Origin: an uncultured Bacteroidota bacterium
Lineage (GTDB): Bacteria; Bacteroidota; Bacteroidia; Chitinophagales; Chitinophagaceae
NCBI GenBank assembly: GCA_903887415.1
Contig: CAISPO010000059.1
Span: 62,001 to 126,000 of the forward strand
DNA: 64,000 bases
Direction of reading: 5' to 3'
The position numbers and the translations under genes were made by a program. The notes beneath the pieces were generated by a model. That model made no database searches. It had not been told where the DNA came from and saw only the letters and a program-made list of their open reading frames with translations. Positions 28,629 to 36,600 of the stretch are shown here, piece by piece (position 1 is the first letter of the stretch; every line of letters begins with the position of its first letter).

Positions 28629-28658
28629 GCAAAGTAAAAATTCAAAAATCAAAAGTAA
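28629..28658. repeat. AAATTC-type repeat, degenerate copy upstream of metG
   Basis: The AAAGTAAAAATTCAAAAATC stretch just before the metG start repeats the unit found at 26466 and 27320. The minus-strand TACTTTTG at 28657-28650 also fits a -7 element, so the repeat may contribute promoter sequence. Confidence 0.45.
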
Positions 28659-28766
28659 AAGCGGGTTAGCGGCTCTTCTCGGTTTATTAATGAGGGTGCA
28701 AGATAATTAATGGTAAGGAGTTTAAGCTAAATCAATTGATTTTTCACATTTACTATCTTTATCGCA

Positions 28767-29513
28767 ATGAAACAGCCCATAGACAATTTCTCCACCGGCG
28801 GCGAAGGTTACGCTCTTTACCGGCCGGAATCGCCTAAAGAAGTATTCGATTTCCTATACGCGCATGTAAAAGGCTTCGATTCGGCATGGGATTGCGGCAC
28901 AGGAAACGGGCAGGTTGCGGCAAAGCTCGCTGAACGCTTTAAAGCAGTTTATGCAACAGATATAAGTGAAGACCAGCTAAAACACGCCCCGCAAAGGGAC
29001 AACGTGATCTACCGGCAGGAGCGCGCTGAAAAAACTGCTTTCCCTGATCACAGTCTCGACCTCATTACCGTTGCACAGGCCATCCATTGGTTCGATTTTG
29101 AACCTTTTTATAAAGAGGTGCACCGCGTAGCAAAGCCTGGGGCTTTGTTTGCAGCATGGACATATAGCCTATTGAAACTGACGCCTGCGATAAACGAAGT
29201 GATAAACCATTTTTATCTGCGCATTACCCACCCATATTGGGACAAACAAAGGGACTATGTGGATGCCAAATACAAGACGATACCATTCCCTTTTAAAGAG
29301 ATAAAAGCTCCTGAAATGTACATTATCAGATCATATACACTGGAGCAGCTCATGGGCTACCTGCGCACATGGTCTGGCGTGCGGCATTATATAGAAAAAG
29401 AAAAATCAGATCCTACTGATCTTATAATGGACGACCTTAAAAAAGCATGGGGCAGTATCGAAAAACAAGCAGTGCGATGGCCAGTGCATGTCAGGGCTGG
29501 ATTTGTGTCGTAG
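28767..29513 (+). CDS. SAM-dependent class I methyltransferase
   Basis: A 248-residue cytosolic protein. The nucleotide-binding motif I is DSAWDCGTGNGQVAAKLAERF, motif II is AVYATDISEDQL, and the block PDHSLDLITVAQAIHWFDFEPFYKEVHRVAKPGA matches the Methyltransf_11 family and its yeast Tmt1/YafE-like branch. The C-terminal part (MGYLRTWSGVRHYIEKE) is also typical of that branch, which in some members methylates small carboxylates such as trans-aconitate. The substrate here is not assignable. Its 3' end overlaps the convergent membrane gene by 23 bp. Confidence 0.9.
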   Translation: MKQPIDNFSTGGEGYALYRPESPKEVFDFLYAHVKGFDSAWDCGTGNGQVAAKLAERFKAVYATDISEDQLKHAPQRDNVIYRQERAEKTAFPDHSLDLITVAQAIHWFDFEPFYKEVHRVAKPGALFAAWTYSLLKLTPAINEVINHFYLRITHPYWDKQRDYVDAKYKTIPFPFKEIKAPEMYIIRSYTLEQLMGYLRTWSGVRHYIEKEKSDPTDLIMDDLKKAWGSIEKQAVRWPVHVRAGFVS

Positions 29514-30072
29514 GCTCAATCGATTTTTTATGTTTTTTCCTGAATAAAAAACGGCCTGTTTCAAAAATACTCACAAACAGACCGCCAACCAAAAGAACGG
29601 GTAAAGACTCTATGATGCCGAATGCAAACCCGATACCCGCCAGTGTCGCGCCTCGCCTGTGAATAGTTTTGCCAGTACTTATATTGTCGTGTATATGATG
29701 GTGGTGGGCGCCGCCAAAACTCATGTACCCGGTACCGACGGCGCCTAATCCCAGTATGAGCATACCTGCAGCAGCAAAACAGACTCCGACAATGGATGTG
29801 GACCACAATGCGATCATTATGCCGGCTGCTGCCAGGCCTGCCAGGGCAAATGTGAAAGACAGGATACCATAGTCCAGATCGGTCCAGCTCTTTGGCATTG
29901 TTGCCTGGCTCAATATCGTATTGTTTCGAGCTTGCGAAAGTGCATCTGCTTTGCGAGTATTGACAGTAATGCCTGAGTTTGCTTCAAGCGCGCGCTTCTT
30001 TACGTAAAAGCCGGCGCTTGCATATAGCGGCAATAGCGCGAGCAGCAAGATGATCAGTGTTTTGTGATACAT
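29491..30072 (-). CDS. Membrane protein of unknown function
   Basis: A 193-residue protein with a signal peptide (MYHKTLIILLLALLPLYASAG). Three to four hydrophobic segments follow (GILSFTFALAGLAAAGIMIALW, IVGVCFAAAGMLILGLGAVGTGYM, GIIESLPVLLVGGLFVSIF). A His-rich turn AHHHHIHD sits between segments and might bind metal. The tail is strongly basic and polar. I recognise no family. The in-frame ATG at 30084 would add four residues. It overlaps the methyltransferase by 23 bp at its 3' end, tail to tail. No other neighbour suggests a role. Confidence 0.65.
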   Translation of the reverse strand: MYHKTLIILLLALLPLYASAGFYVKKRALEANSGITVNTRKADALSQARNNTILSQATMPKSWTDLDYGILSFTFALAGLAAAGIMIALWSTSIVGVCFAAAGMLILGLGAVGTGYMSFGGAHHHHIHDNISTGKTIHRRGATLAGIGFAFGIIESLPVLLVGGLFVSIFETGRFLFRKKHKKSIEPTTQIQP

Positions 30073-30249
30073 TGTATATCCCATTAACGAAGAAAACGTC
30101 TATTTATTTTATTGTTTATTCGGGGCGATCTCCAGTGAATTTAAGGCTGCTGGAGACCGCGCGATTGATGCCTGTGATTTGCCCTTAAAATCCCAATTCT
30201 AAAATCCTGTCCAAATCGTTACCTTCGCGGCAGTTTTAAACCACTCTTT

Positions 30250-31617
30250 ATGCCGCAACGCGTTTACGACAATATCCTCCAAACCATTGGTAATACCCCA
30301 TTAGTGCGCCTCAATCGTGTAGTGGCCGATCTTCCCTGCAAGGTTTACGCCAAGGTCGAGACCTTCAATCCCGGCAACAGTATTAAAGACCGCATGGCGC
30401 TGAAAATGCTGGAGGTGGCTGAAAAAGAAGGCAAGATAAAGCCCGGCGGCACTATCATAGAAGGCACCAGTGGTAATACAGGAATGGGCCTGGCAATGGC
30501 CGCTATCATTAAGGGGTACAAATGTATTTTCGCTACTACCGACAAGCAGAGCAAGGAAAAGGCCGATATTCTCAAGGCGCATGGCGCGGAAGTGATCGTT
30601 TGCCCTACAAACGTGGACCCCGAAGATCCCCGCAGCTACTACCAGGTAGCCCGCCGCCTACAGCGCGAGATACCTAATTCGTGGTATGTGAACCAGTATG
30701 ATAACCTGGCCAACCGCCAGGCACACTACGAGCAGACCGGCCCCGAGATATGGGAACAAACCGAAGGTAAGGTAACGCACCTTGTAGTAGCAGCCGGTAC
30801 CGGTGGCACTATCGTGGGCACCGGCAAATACCTGAAAGAAAAAAATCCAAGCGTCAAGGTTTGGGCCATAGATACTTACGGCAGCCTGCTGAAGAAATGG
30901 TTTGATACCGGCGAGTTGGATATGGGTGAGGTGCATCCCTATGTTTCAGAAGGTTTCGGCGAAGATTTTTTGCCGGAGAATTACGACCGCGCAGCATTAG
31001 ATCATTTTGAGAAAGTAACCGATAAAGATGGCGCGCTGATGGCCCGCCGCATCACCCGGGAAGAAGGGATATTTGTAGGCTATTCGGCGGGTTCGGTAGT
31101 TGCAGGCCTCCGCCAGCTAAAAGATAAACTGAAGAAGGACGACCTTGTAGTGGTTATATTCCATGACCACGGCAGCCGTTACGTGGCAAAAGTGTATAAT
31201 GATGAATGGATGATGGATCGGGGCTTCCTGGAAGTGAGTACTGTTCGTGACCTGATCGGTGGCCTCGGCCGCCGCAGGCTGGTGACAATTGATGAAAACA
31301 GCAAAGTGATGGATGCGCTCACTTTAATGAAGAAGTACGACATAGAGCATATACCGGTGATGATGGACCTGGAGCTGACTGGCAGCATATCGCAGGCCAG
31401 CCTGTTCAAGAAGCTGATAGAAGAACCAGATGTGAGGGACCAGCTCGTAGCTGATGTTATGGATAAGCCCTTGCCGGTAGTGGATATGGATACTGCGCTT
31501 GAACGCCTCACCCACTATATAAATAAAGACAACGGAGCTGTTCTGACAAGGGATGAGAGCGGGCAGTACACCATACTTACTAAGTATGATATACTGAATG
31601 CGTTTAGTAAGGGGTAA
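30250..31617 (+). CDS. Cystathionine beta-synthase with two CBS domains
   Basis: A 455-residue PLP enzyme of the cysteine synthase/CBS family. The catalytic core spans about 1-325: NTPLVRLNRV, NPGNSIKDRMA (PLP-binding Lys), EGTSGNTGMGLA (phosphate-binding loop), AAGTGGTIVGTGKYLKE and GIFVGYSAGS. The C-terminal 120 residues hold two CBS motifs, one near LVTIDENSKVMDALTLMKKYDIEHIPVM and one near VADVMDKPLPVVDMDTALERLT. It should condense serine with homocysteine to form cystathionine; a cysteine synthase activity cannot be excluded. CBS domains suggest adenosyl-ligand control. A TACCTTCG box (30220-30227) is a near match to a -7 element. GC-rich hairpins follow the stop. Confidence 0.93.
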   Translation: MPQRVYDNILQTIGNTPLVRLNRVVADLPCKVYAKVETFNPGNSIKDRMALKMLEVAEKEGKIKPGGTIIEGTSGNTGMGLAMAAIIKGYKCIFATTDKQSKEKADILKAHGAEVIVCPTNVDPEDPRSYYQVARRLQREIPNSWYVNQYDNLANRQAHYEQTGPEIWEQTEGKVTHLVVAAGTGGTIVGTGKYLKEKNPSVKVWAIDTYGSLLKKWFDTGELDMGEVHPYVSEGFGEDFLPENYDRAALDHFEKVTDKDGALMARRITREEGIFVGYSAGSVVAGLRQLKDKLKKDDLVVVIFHDHGSRYVAKVYNDEWMMDRGFLEVSTVRDLIGGLGRRRLVTIDENSKVMDALTLMKKYDIEHIPVMMDLELTGSISQASLFKKLIEEPDVRDQLVADVMDKPLPVVDMDTALERLTHYINKDNGAVLTRDESGQYTILTKYDILNAFSKG

Positions 31618-31670
31618 CTCCCGGTCACCCCCGGCTCCTCCCGCAAAAGCGGGACTTTGTTCCGGGGAGT
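31618..31670 (+). terminator. GC-rich stem-loop after cystathionine beta-synthase
   Basis: An outer pairing of CTCCCGG (31618-31624) with CCGGGGAG (31662-31669) encloses a perfect CCCGC-AAAA-GCGGG hairpin (31640-31653). There is no T tract, so it may stabilise the mRNA end rather than terminate by itself. Confidence 0.4.
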
Positions 31671-31788
31671 GCTTTAACTACTTGTCATCGGCTACAGGGT
31701 CTATGCGGAGCTTTTACCCCCATTCTTTACAAAACAGGTACTTTTGCCGATTGTTTTAAGATTAAACTCTGATACATTTCTAGTAACC

Positions 31789-32151
31789 ATGCGCAGCCCC
31801 AAACAGTTAACTATTGATATAATTAAGAAGCCTCCGGTATCATTCCCGGTTATTGGTTTGTTTCACGTCCTTTGGTTTTTTTATATCATTTGGAGCGACC
31901 GGCATGAGCCTTTCCCGGATGTTGTTTGGCTGGAAGCGCTATGGATGCTTGGCTATACTGCTTTCTGGATTGCTGCCTGCGACCTGCGGAAATGGGGCGC
32001 CACGGGTTATATAGCACTTACCTTGCTGAATGCATCGCTTTATCTGGCTATCAGGAACGGTAAATTGTCGCGGGATTATATGAGCGACATGTTTTTGATC
32101 GATGGCTTGTTCAGTGTATTCCTGGTCTTTTACTTCAAAAGGTTCAAATAA
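31789..32151 (+). CDS. Small four-helix membrane protein
   Basis: A 120-residue protein from the ATG at 31789; the frame is open further up, to a TTG at 31744. Four hydrophobic segments are visible: VIGLFHVLWFFYIIW, ALWMLGYTAFWIAAC, GYIALTLLNASLYLAI and FLIDGLFSVFLVFYF. I recognise no named family. Its TAA stop overlaps the ATG of the next gene by one base, so translation is likely coupled to that of the BtuF-like protein. That may suggest a membrane partner for it; this is inference only. Confidence 0.7.
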   Translation: MRSPKQLTIDIIKKPPVSFPVIGLFHVLWFFYIIWSDRHEPFPDVVWLEALWMLGYTAFWIAACDLRKWGATGYIALTLLNASLYLAIRNGKLSRDYMSDMFLIDGLFSVFLVFYFKRFK

Positions 32152-32939
32152 TGAGCAACCGTGTATTCACGGATATGATCGGTAACGAGGTTGCCATAGG
32201 CTTCCCTCCAGTGCGTATCATATCATTGGTTCCCTCACAAACGGAATTGTTGTACGATCTCGGACTTGGTGTCGAAGTTGTCGGTATTACTAAGTTTTGC
32301 GTACACCCTAATGAATGGTTCAGGAACAAAAAGCGGGTAGGGGGCACAAAGACATTGCACCTCGATATTATCAGGTCGCTTCAGCCTGACCTTATTATTG
32401 CCAACAAAGAAGAGAATTCGAAAGAGCAAGTGGAGGAACTGGCTGCTGAATTTCCAGTCTGGACGAGCGATATACAATGCCTGGAAACTGCACTGGCTAT
32501 GATAACACAGGTAGGGCAGATCGTTGACAGGGGTACACAAGCCGAGGCCCTGGTAAATGAAATAAGACACGGTTTCAGCAATTTAGCCGCTGCTGCAAAG
32601 CCTACGCGGGTAGCCTACTTCATCTGGCGAAATCCCTGGATGTCGGTTGGGGGCGATACATTCATCAGTGATATGATTGAAAAGATAGGCTGGATCAATG
32701 TACTGGCCGACCAAAAGCGTTATCCGGAAATAAACCCGGATAGCCTAAAAGGAAAAGATATTGATCTTGTACTTCTTTCATCCGAACCATATCCTTTTAA
32801 AGATATTCACATTGCAGAGATAAAGGCCATCTTGCCGGGTGTTGAAGTCATGCTGGTGGATGGCGAAATGTTTAGCTGGTACGGAAGCCGAATGAAGGAA
32901 GCGCTGGATTATTTCAAAATATTAACTGAAAGTAAATAA
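32151..32939 (+). CDS. BtuF-like helical-backbone metal/cobalamin receptor without signal peptide
   Basis: A 262-residue protein of the ABC-transporter substrate-binding family with a helical backbone (BtuF/FhuD type). Motifs: RIISLVPSQTELLYDLGLGVEVVGIT, GGTKTLHLDIIRSLQPDLIIANKEENSKEQVEEL, AYFIWRNPWMSVGGDTFISDMIEKIG and LLSSEPYPFKDIH. Known members are periplasmic and bind cobalamin, heme or siderophores. This protein begins directly with MSNRVFTDMIGNEVAIGFPPVR and has no signal peptide or lipobox, so it may be cytosolic unless exported by another route. No ABC permease or ATPase gene is nearby. It is translationally coupled to the small membrane protein before it. Confidence 0.82.
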   Translation: MSNRVFTDMIGNEVAIGFPPVRIISLVPSQTELLYDLGLGVEVVGITKFCVHPNEWFRNKKRVGGTKTLHLDIIRSLQPDLIIANKEENSKEQVEELAAEFPVWTSDIQCLETALAMITQVGQIVDRGTQAEALVNEIRHGFSNLAAAAKPTRVAYFIWRNPWMSVGGDTFISDMIEKIGWINVLADQKRYPEINPDSLKGKDIDLVLLSSEPYPFKDIHIAEIKAILPGVEVMLVDGEMFSWYGSRMKEALDYFKILTESK

Positions 32940-33080
32940 AAATACTAATTTTATGGTAGTGTCCTAATTTGAATGTTAAAACGTCTTAACAAAATCAGAA
33001 AATCAGAAAACACTCAAATATAGCCGAATTGTGCAATTGATGCTAAGAATATTACTTTAGTATTCTAAACATTAAATCGC

Positions 33081-33509
33081 ATGGATTACATATCATTTTT
33101 TGAAGGGTTAGTATTAGGTTTAATAGCGTTAGATATGGAAAGGTTTTTAAGGCTTTTAAAGGTTGCATTGTGCTGCATAACTGCTGGGTATATAATGCTA
33201 ATTACACATCCGCACATCTATATTTGGCATCACGAGGACTATAACAAATGGGCTAATTTCAATCGTTTTTTATTTCATTCAGAATATGGATGGCAATCAG
33301 TCTTGCTAATAGCTGTAGTGTATTCTTTTTTTTATGTGGTTCTATATAAAATAAGTGACGACCTGTTGGCTAATGTTATCAGTAAAAGATTGATTCGATT
33401 TACACAATCTGTTACTAGCATTCAATTAGCTACAGGAATTGAACATCTCATAAAAATTATGGTTCGATGGTTGTGGCGAGCGAGTTTGATTTCGTATGAA
33501 AAAAAATAA
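33081..33509 (+). CDS. Hypothetical membrane protein (islet)
   Basis: A 142-residue ORF with three hydrophobic stretches (FFEGLVLGLIALDM, LLKVALCCITAGYIMLIT, WQSVLLIAVVYSFFYVVLY) and a basic, amphipathic C-terminal part. No family recognised. It lies at the left end of a visibly AT-richer stretch (about 32.95-36.28 kb) whose codon use differs from the neighbouring metabolic genes. The next ORF begins 30 bp downstream on the same strand. Confidence 0.5.
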   Translation: MDYISFFEGLVLGLIALDMERFLRLLKVALCCITAGYIMLITHPHIYIWHHEDYNKWANFNRFLFHSEYGWQSVLLIAVVYSFFYVVLYKISDDLLANVISKRLIRFTQSVTSIQLATGIEHLIKIMVRWLWRASLISYEKK

Positions 33510-33538
33510 ATGACGATAAAATACGTACCTTCTTAGAA

Positions 33539-33820
33539 ATGAAAAAAATTTTATGCTCTCTACTTATCGCCTCTATTCATGCTATTCTCTGCTCTCTTGT
33601 ACTGAATAAGGTGTTTGGTTTCAATACCGTTGTGCTGTGGGGTATATTAATTACTATAGGGTTGATTATTATTGTCGCTGGTTACTGTTTAATTTTAATG
33701 CCGTTTATTAAACAGGTATACCATATAATCGCTTCTGCTGCGAAACACGAAGTAAATCAAATTATTGATGAACGGAGCTTACCCATTTCTTTGTCACAGC
33801 CGAATCGGCAACAATCATGA
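33539..33820 (+). CDS. Small hypothetical membrane protein (islet)
   Basis: A 93-residue ORF starting MKKILCSLLIASIHAILCSLV, with two hydrophobic helices (residues about 4-25 and 32-55) and a polar tail. It is 30 bp downstream of the 142-residue ORF and probably shares its transcript. No family recognised. The sequence just after its stop resembles that before the upstream ORF (see findings). Confidence 0.5.
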   Translation: MKKILCSLLIASIHAILCSLVLNKVFGFNTVVLWGILITIGLIIIVAGYCLILMPFIKQVYHIIASAAKHEVNQIIDERSLPISLSQPNRQQS

Positions 33821-33913
33821 TTTGAATGTAAAATACGTTAACCCAAAATTTGCAGCCATACCCTGTTAAAGTAAATTAACAATGAGCCGAGAAATTTGTA
33901 TAGAAATAATAGT

Positions 33914-34561
33914 CTAATTTGCGATAAGTAAATCAAAGTCAGCCGTTTCTTGGAGACAAGCAATTATCTTAGAGCCGATTACTCTCCTAAACCCAGTATC
34001 GTCCATTTTCTTTATCTGGCGCGGCTCGGCAGTTTCATTTGTAGTAATCAAGAATTCAAAATGCCAATAATTAGTCATTGTAGGCTTATGAACGATGCGT
34101 AGGGTGAATTCAAATTTCTTGTTTGGTTTATCGGGAGGGTTATTAAAGTCTCCAACGAGTCCGTCTACGTCTACAGCTTTGAAAAAATATAGCTGCCTGT
34201 CTTCGCGATATTCCCATTCTTCATTTTCAGGAACCAAACCGTCTATACCTACCTGCCAAGGAGCAAGGTATCGACTTCTCATTTCTTTGTCGCAAACAAA
34301 ATTTATTTTCAAATCTTTCGGGTGTGACGATGGAATTTTATTTGTAGAAAAACCAGCTAACGAGGCTACATCGACTGCGGATGAACTCAATCGACCATCT
34401 TCGTCTTTTAGTTCAAATTCAGGTTCCACCCATTTACCCAACCTGTCCGATGTGTCAAATGCATGTATGAATTTGAGGTCCTTTCTTGGAATCAGATGTT
34501 GCGGGTAGTAGTTAATTTGAGGTTGTTCTTTCTCAGTCTCGCTAGTAACTGATTGTTGCAT
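33914..34561 (-). CDS. Unrecognised protein, third gene of the islet operon
   Basis: A 215-residue ORF from the ATG at 34561, which overlaps the end of the upstream gene by 20 bp and so suggests coupling; an earlier in-frame start would deepen the overlap. The product is soluble, with alternating charged and aromatic segments and a likely beta-rich core (LKINFVCDKEMRSRYLAPWQVGIDGLV, FEFTLRIVHKPTMTNYWHFEFLITTNE). It has no signal peptide, no nucleotide-binding loop and no nuclease or other catalytic signature I can see. Function unknown. Confidence 0.6.
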   Translation of the reverse strand: MQQSVTSETEKEQPQINYYPQHLIPRKDLKFIHAFDTSDRLGKWVEPEFELKDEDGRLSSSAVDVASLAGFSTNKIPSSHPKDLKINFVCDKEMRSRYLAPWQVGIDGLVPENEEWEYREDRQLYFFKAVDVDGLVGDFNNPPDKPNKKFEFTLRIVHKPTMTNYWHFEFLITTNETAEPRQIKKMDDTGFRRVIGSKIIACLQETADFDLLIAN

Positions 34562-35282
34562 AGGATTCTTGATTCTTAGCCACAGTTTTCGCAATGAGAG
34601 AAAACAAATATTCCATCGACCCATAGTGGGATTCTATGTTAACTCGTGATTGATAAATTTGCAAAGTCGCCTCAATATCGTTCTCATCTTTTCTGTCGTA
34701 ATCGTAAAACACATCGAACTTAAACTCAAGGCTGCTGTTGTCGACAAAAAGTCTAAAAAACAAGCTATTGGCTCTCGTAAGTGAAATAAAGCACCTATCA
34801 AAATGAGAATTAGATAAAAGTATGAGGCTTCTAACCTGTCCAAGTTTTTTTAGAATACTCTCAAAATCCGAATTACCTAAAACACTCTTTTTTGAAAAGA
34901 AATTGGACTCAGCGCCATGAAGCATCATGGCGTTACCTAGATTTATCTTTTGATAATTAACCCAGTCTTTGTGCGCGATAGTAAAATCACTTTTTTTAAA
35001 ATCGATATTGTCAAGGTTAATTTCAATGTTACTCAATTCATCATCTCTTTTTCTAACTAACGATGGCGATTGCATTTGCGACAATCCCTTGTAAAATATC
35101 TCAGACGGAGTGATGCTGGTCGTAGTACCCATAGCCACGCTTCCGAATGCCATAACGGCACCAACCGTAGCGCAATACGGCAAATAAGACCACTTAGCAA
35201 TAGTCTTATGACCATCACCATTGTAACAAGGCATTGCTATTGGCAAAACCGCCGCCGTCTTTTGTTCTATAGTGCTTACCAT
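34542..35282 (-). CDS. Unrecognised protein with a hydrophobic segment, second gene of the islet operon
   Basis: A 246-residue ORF. Near the N-terminus a moderately hydrophobic stretch (YLPYCATVGAVMAFGSVAMG, about residues 33-52) may be a membrane helix preceded by a short polar leader. The remaining 190 residues look soluble and mixed alpha/beta, ending with EYLFSLIAKTVAKNQESYATISY. No motif recognised. It starts 6 bp after the stop of the first gene and overlaps the third by 20 bp, so the three are almost certainly one transcript. Confidence 0.6.
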   Translation of the reverse strand: MVSTIEQKTAAVLPIAMPCYNGDGHKTIAKWSYLPYCATVGAVMAFGSVAMGTTTSITPSEIFYKGLSQMQSPSLVRKRDDELSNIEINLDNIDFKKSDFTIAHKDWVNYQKINLGNAMMLHGAESNFFSKKSVLGNSDFESILKKLGQVRSLILLSNSHFDRCFISLTRANSLFFRLFVDNSSLEFKFDVFYDYDRKDENDIEATLQIYQSRVNIESHYGSMEYLFSLIAKTVAKNQESYATISY

Positions 35283-35288
35283 ATATTG

Positions 35289-35960
35289 TTAGTTATAGAT
35301 GGACATGATGTCTGAACAAAAAAATTGATATTCTTCATAGTCATTTATGCAGCTCATAATTTCATTTTTATTTTTCACGATGTCTGTTTTCTCAATCACA
35401 TCAACATGAAAATTAAAAATAAATGCTACGCCTTCGTTAACTGGTCGTGTTTCTCCTGTACCCAAAACATACTGTTGAGTTATGATTGGCTTAACGTCAA
35501 GTTTTAATCTTGATTGTTTAAATTCCCGGCTACAATAAACTCCATAAGCACAATCTTCATCGTTAAAAAACTTTGAAAACAAACTAATTGAATCGCTATA
35601 AAAGTATTTTTTAGTCATTTTGTGAATTGTACTGTTTTCGGTCGGCACGACGTAATGTAAATTTAGTCCGATTGCTGTAATGCAATTATCAATCAGCGGT
35701 ATCAACTTTTGTACTGCGGCTACTATCGAATTTCTGTTATTTGTTGGAGTTGACTCGGTAACGATAATCTGAAACTGGTTGACCGCAATATTGAGAATCG
35801 AACTAGTCACAATTGTCCCTCCAAAATCACCGATGAAAGGGACGCTAACAATTTCCTCTTCTTTTATAATTTGGTTCTTAATCATGAAGTGCTTGTCGAA
35901 AAAGCTAGGATTAAAAAATCCTACTAGGACGATATTTTGCACTTGAATAGACGATGACAT
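35289..35960 (-). CDS. Unrecognised conserved-looking protein, first gene of the islet operon
   Basis: A 223-residue soluble ORF. The pattern (IQNIVLVGFFNPSFFDKHFMIKN, then QFQIIVTESTP, then CITAIGLNLHYVV, then RLKLDVKPI) resembles a loose family of roughly 200-residue proteins I associate with unannotated genes in several phyla. I cannot name it and no function follows. There is no signal peptide, catalytic motif or ATP-binding loop. It heads the three-gene minus-strand operon and is preceded by a TAnnTTTG box and inverted repeats. Confidence 0.6.
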   Translation of the reverse strand: MSSSIQVQNIVLVGFFNPSFFDKHFMIKNQIIKEEEIVSVPFIGDFGGTIVTSSILNIAVNQFQIIVTESTPTNNRNSIVAAVQKLIPLIDNCITAIGLNLHYVVPTENSTIHKMTKKYFYSDSISLFSKFFNDEDCAYGVYCSREFKQSRLKLDVKPIITQQYVLGTGETRPVNEGVAFIFNFHVDVIEKTDIVKNKNEIMSCINDYEEYQFFCSDIMSIYN

Positions 35961-36282
35961 GTTCTAAAGATTTTATTTCGACGTTGTTTTGCTTAGGACG
36001 TTGAGACTAGAAATTGAAGGGTTGTTCTCAACGACTACGTCGTCAAAAATAATGATTATTAGTACAATTATGAGAAATTAATTAAAATTATAAACTGAAT
36101 TTGTGACATTGATAACAGATATTTACTCATTTTCATTTATTTATAGGCGCGCTCTTCGATTTAATAGCTATTTTTTTACAGATAACGAGTTAATGTATTT
36201 CTGCCAATAGAATGTATGAATGAACTTGTGACCATCGACAACTTTTACAACGAATTTGTATCTCTTAATAGAAAATAATGTG
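35961..36282. other. AT-rich intergenic region upstream of the islet operon
   Basis: This 322-bp gap holds the leader and candidate promoter of the islet operon (35999-36051). From 36052 to 36282 I see only AT-rich sequence with no convincing ORF, RNA or repeat. Confidence 0.5.
35999..36051 (-). promoter_or_regulatory. Candidate promoter with operator-like inverted repeats
   Basis: On the minus strand TATTTTTG (36051-36044) is an exact TAnnTTTG -7 element. Directly after it lies a perfect dyad, ACGAC-TAC-GTCGT (36031-36043), covering the predicted transcription start. A second perfect inverted repeat, CGTTGAGA (35999-36006) with TCTCAACG (36026-36033), has arms 19 bp apart in the leader. No -33 TTTG is evident. 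The dyads would fit a repressor site or an RNA hairpin; neither is proven. Confidence 0.4.
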
Positions 36283-36600
36283 TCATTTAGCCTGTTCCTT
36301 TATCATCTCCGTCAATCTCCTTATGATAGTCAGCTTATGATTAAATCCCCTCATGCTCATGACGGTATTTACGCTTCGGGTTGCAAAAACAACTGCATTT
36401 GAGCGGGCATCTTTTATCTGCACGTATCCTTTGAATGAATGCGTACCTATGCGCTCAATTTTGTAGTCTACCACGTAATCCGCATCCTCTTTTCGGTCAA
36501 CTACTCGCCAATACCCCCAGTAGTTTAAGTCATCATTCCCATGCGCAACTGCACCCTTATCAACAGATTCTACAGCCAGGCGAGAACTTTTGCCCCCATA
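36283..36600 (-). pseudogene. 3' fragment of an unrelated gene fused behind the O-antigen ligase
   Basis: The frame ending at 36283 encodes about 90 C-terminal residues that look like a real protein end: GNDDLNYWGYWRVVDRKEDADYVVDYKIERIG, GYVQIKDARSNAVVFATRSVNT and a basic helix LTIIRRLTEMIKEQAK. Upstream of about 36600 the same frame is only the shadow of the O-antigen-ligase gene. The 5' part of the original gene is therefore missing. The piece resembles small lipoprotein-like proteins that carry one beta-sheet domain, but the family is not named. Its stray position next to a truncated gene points to a deletion or recombination junction near 36575-36600. Confidence 0.6.
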
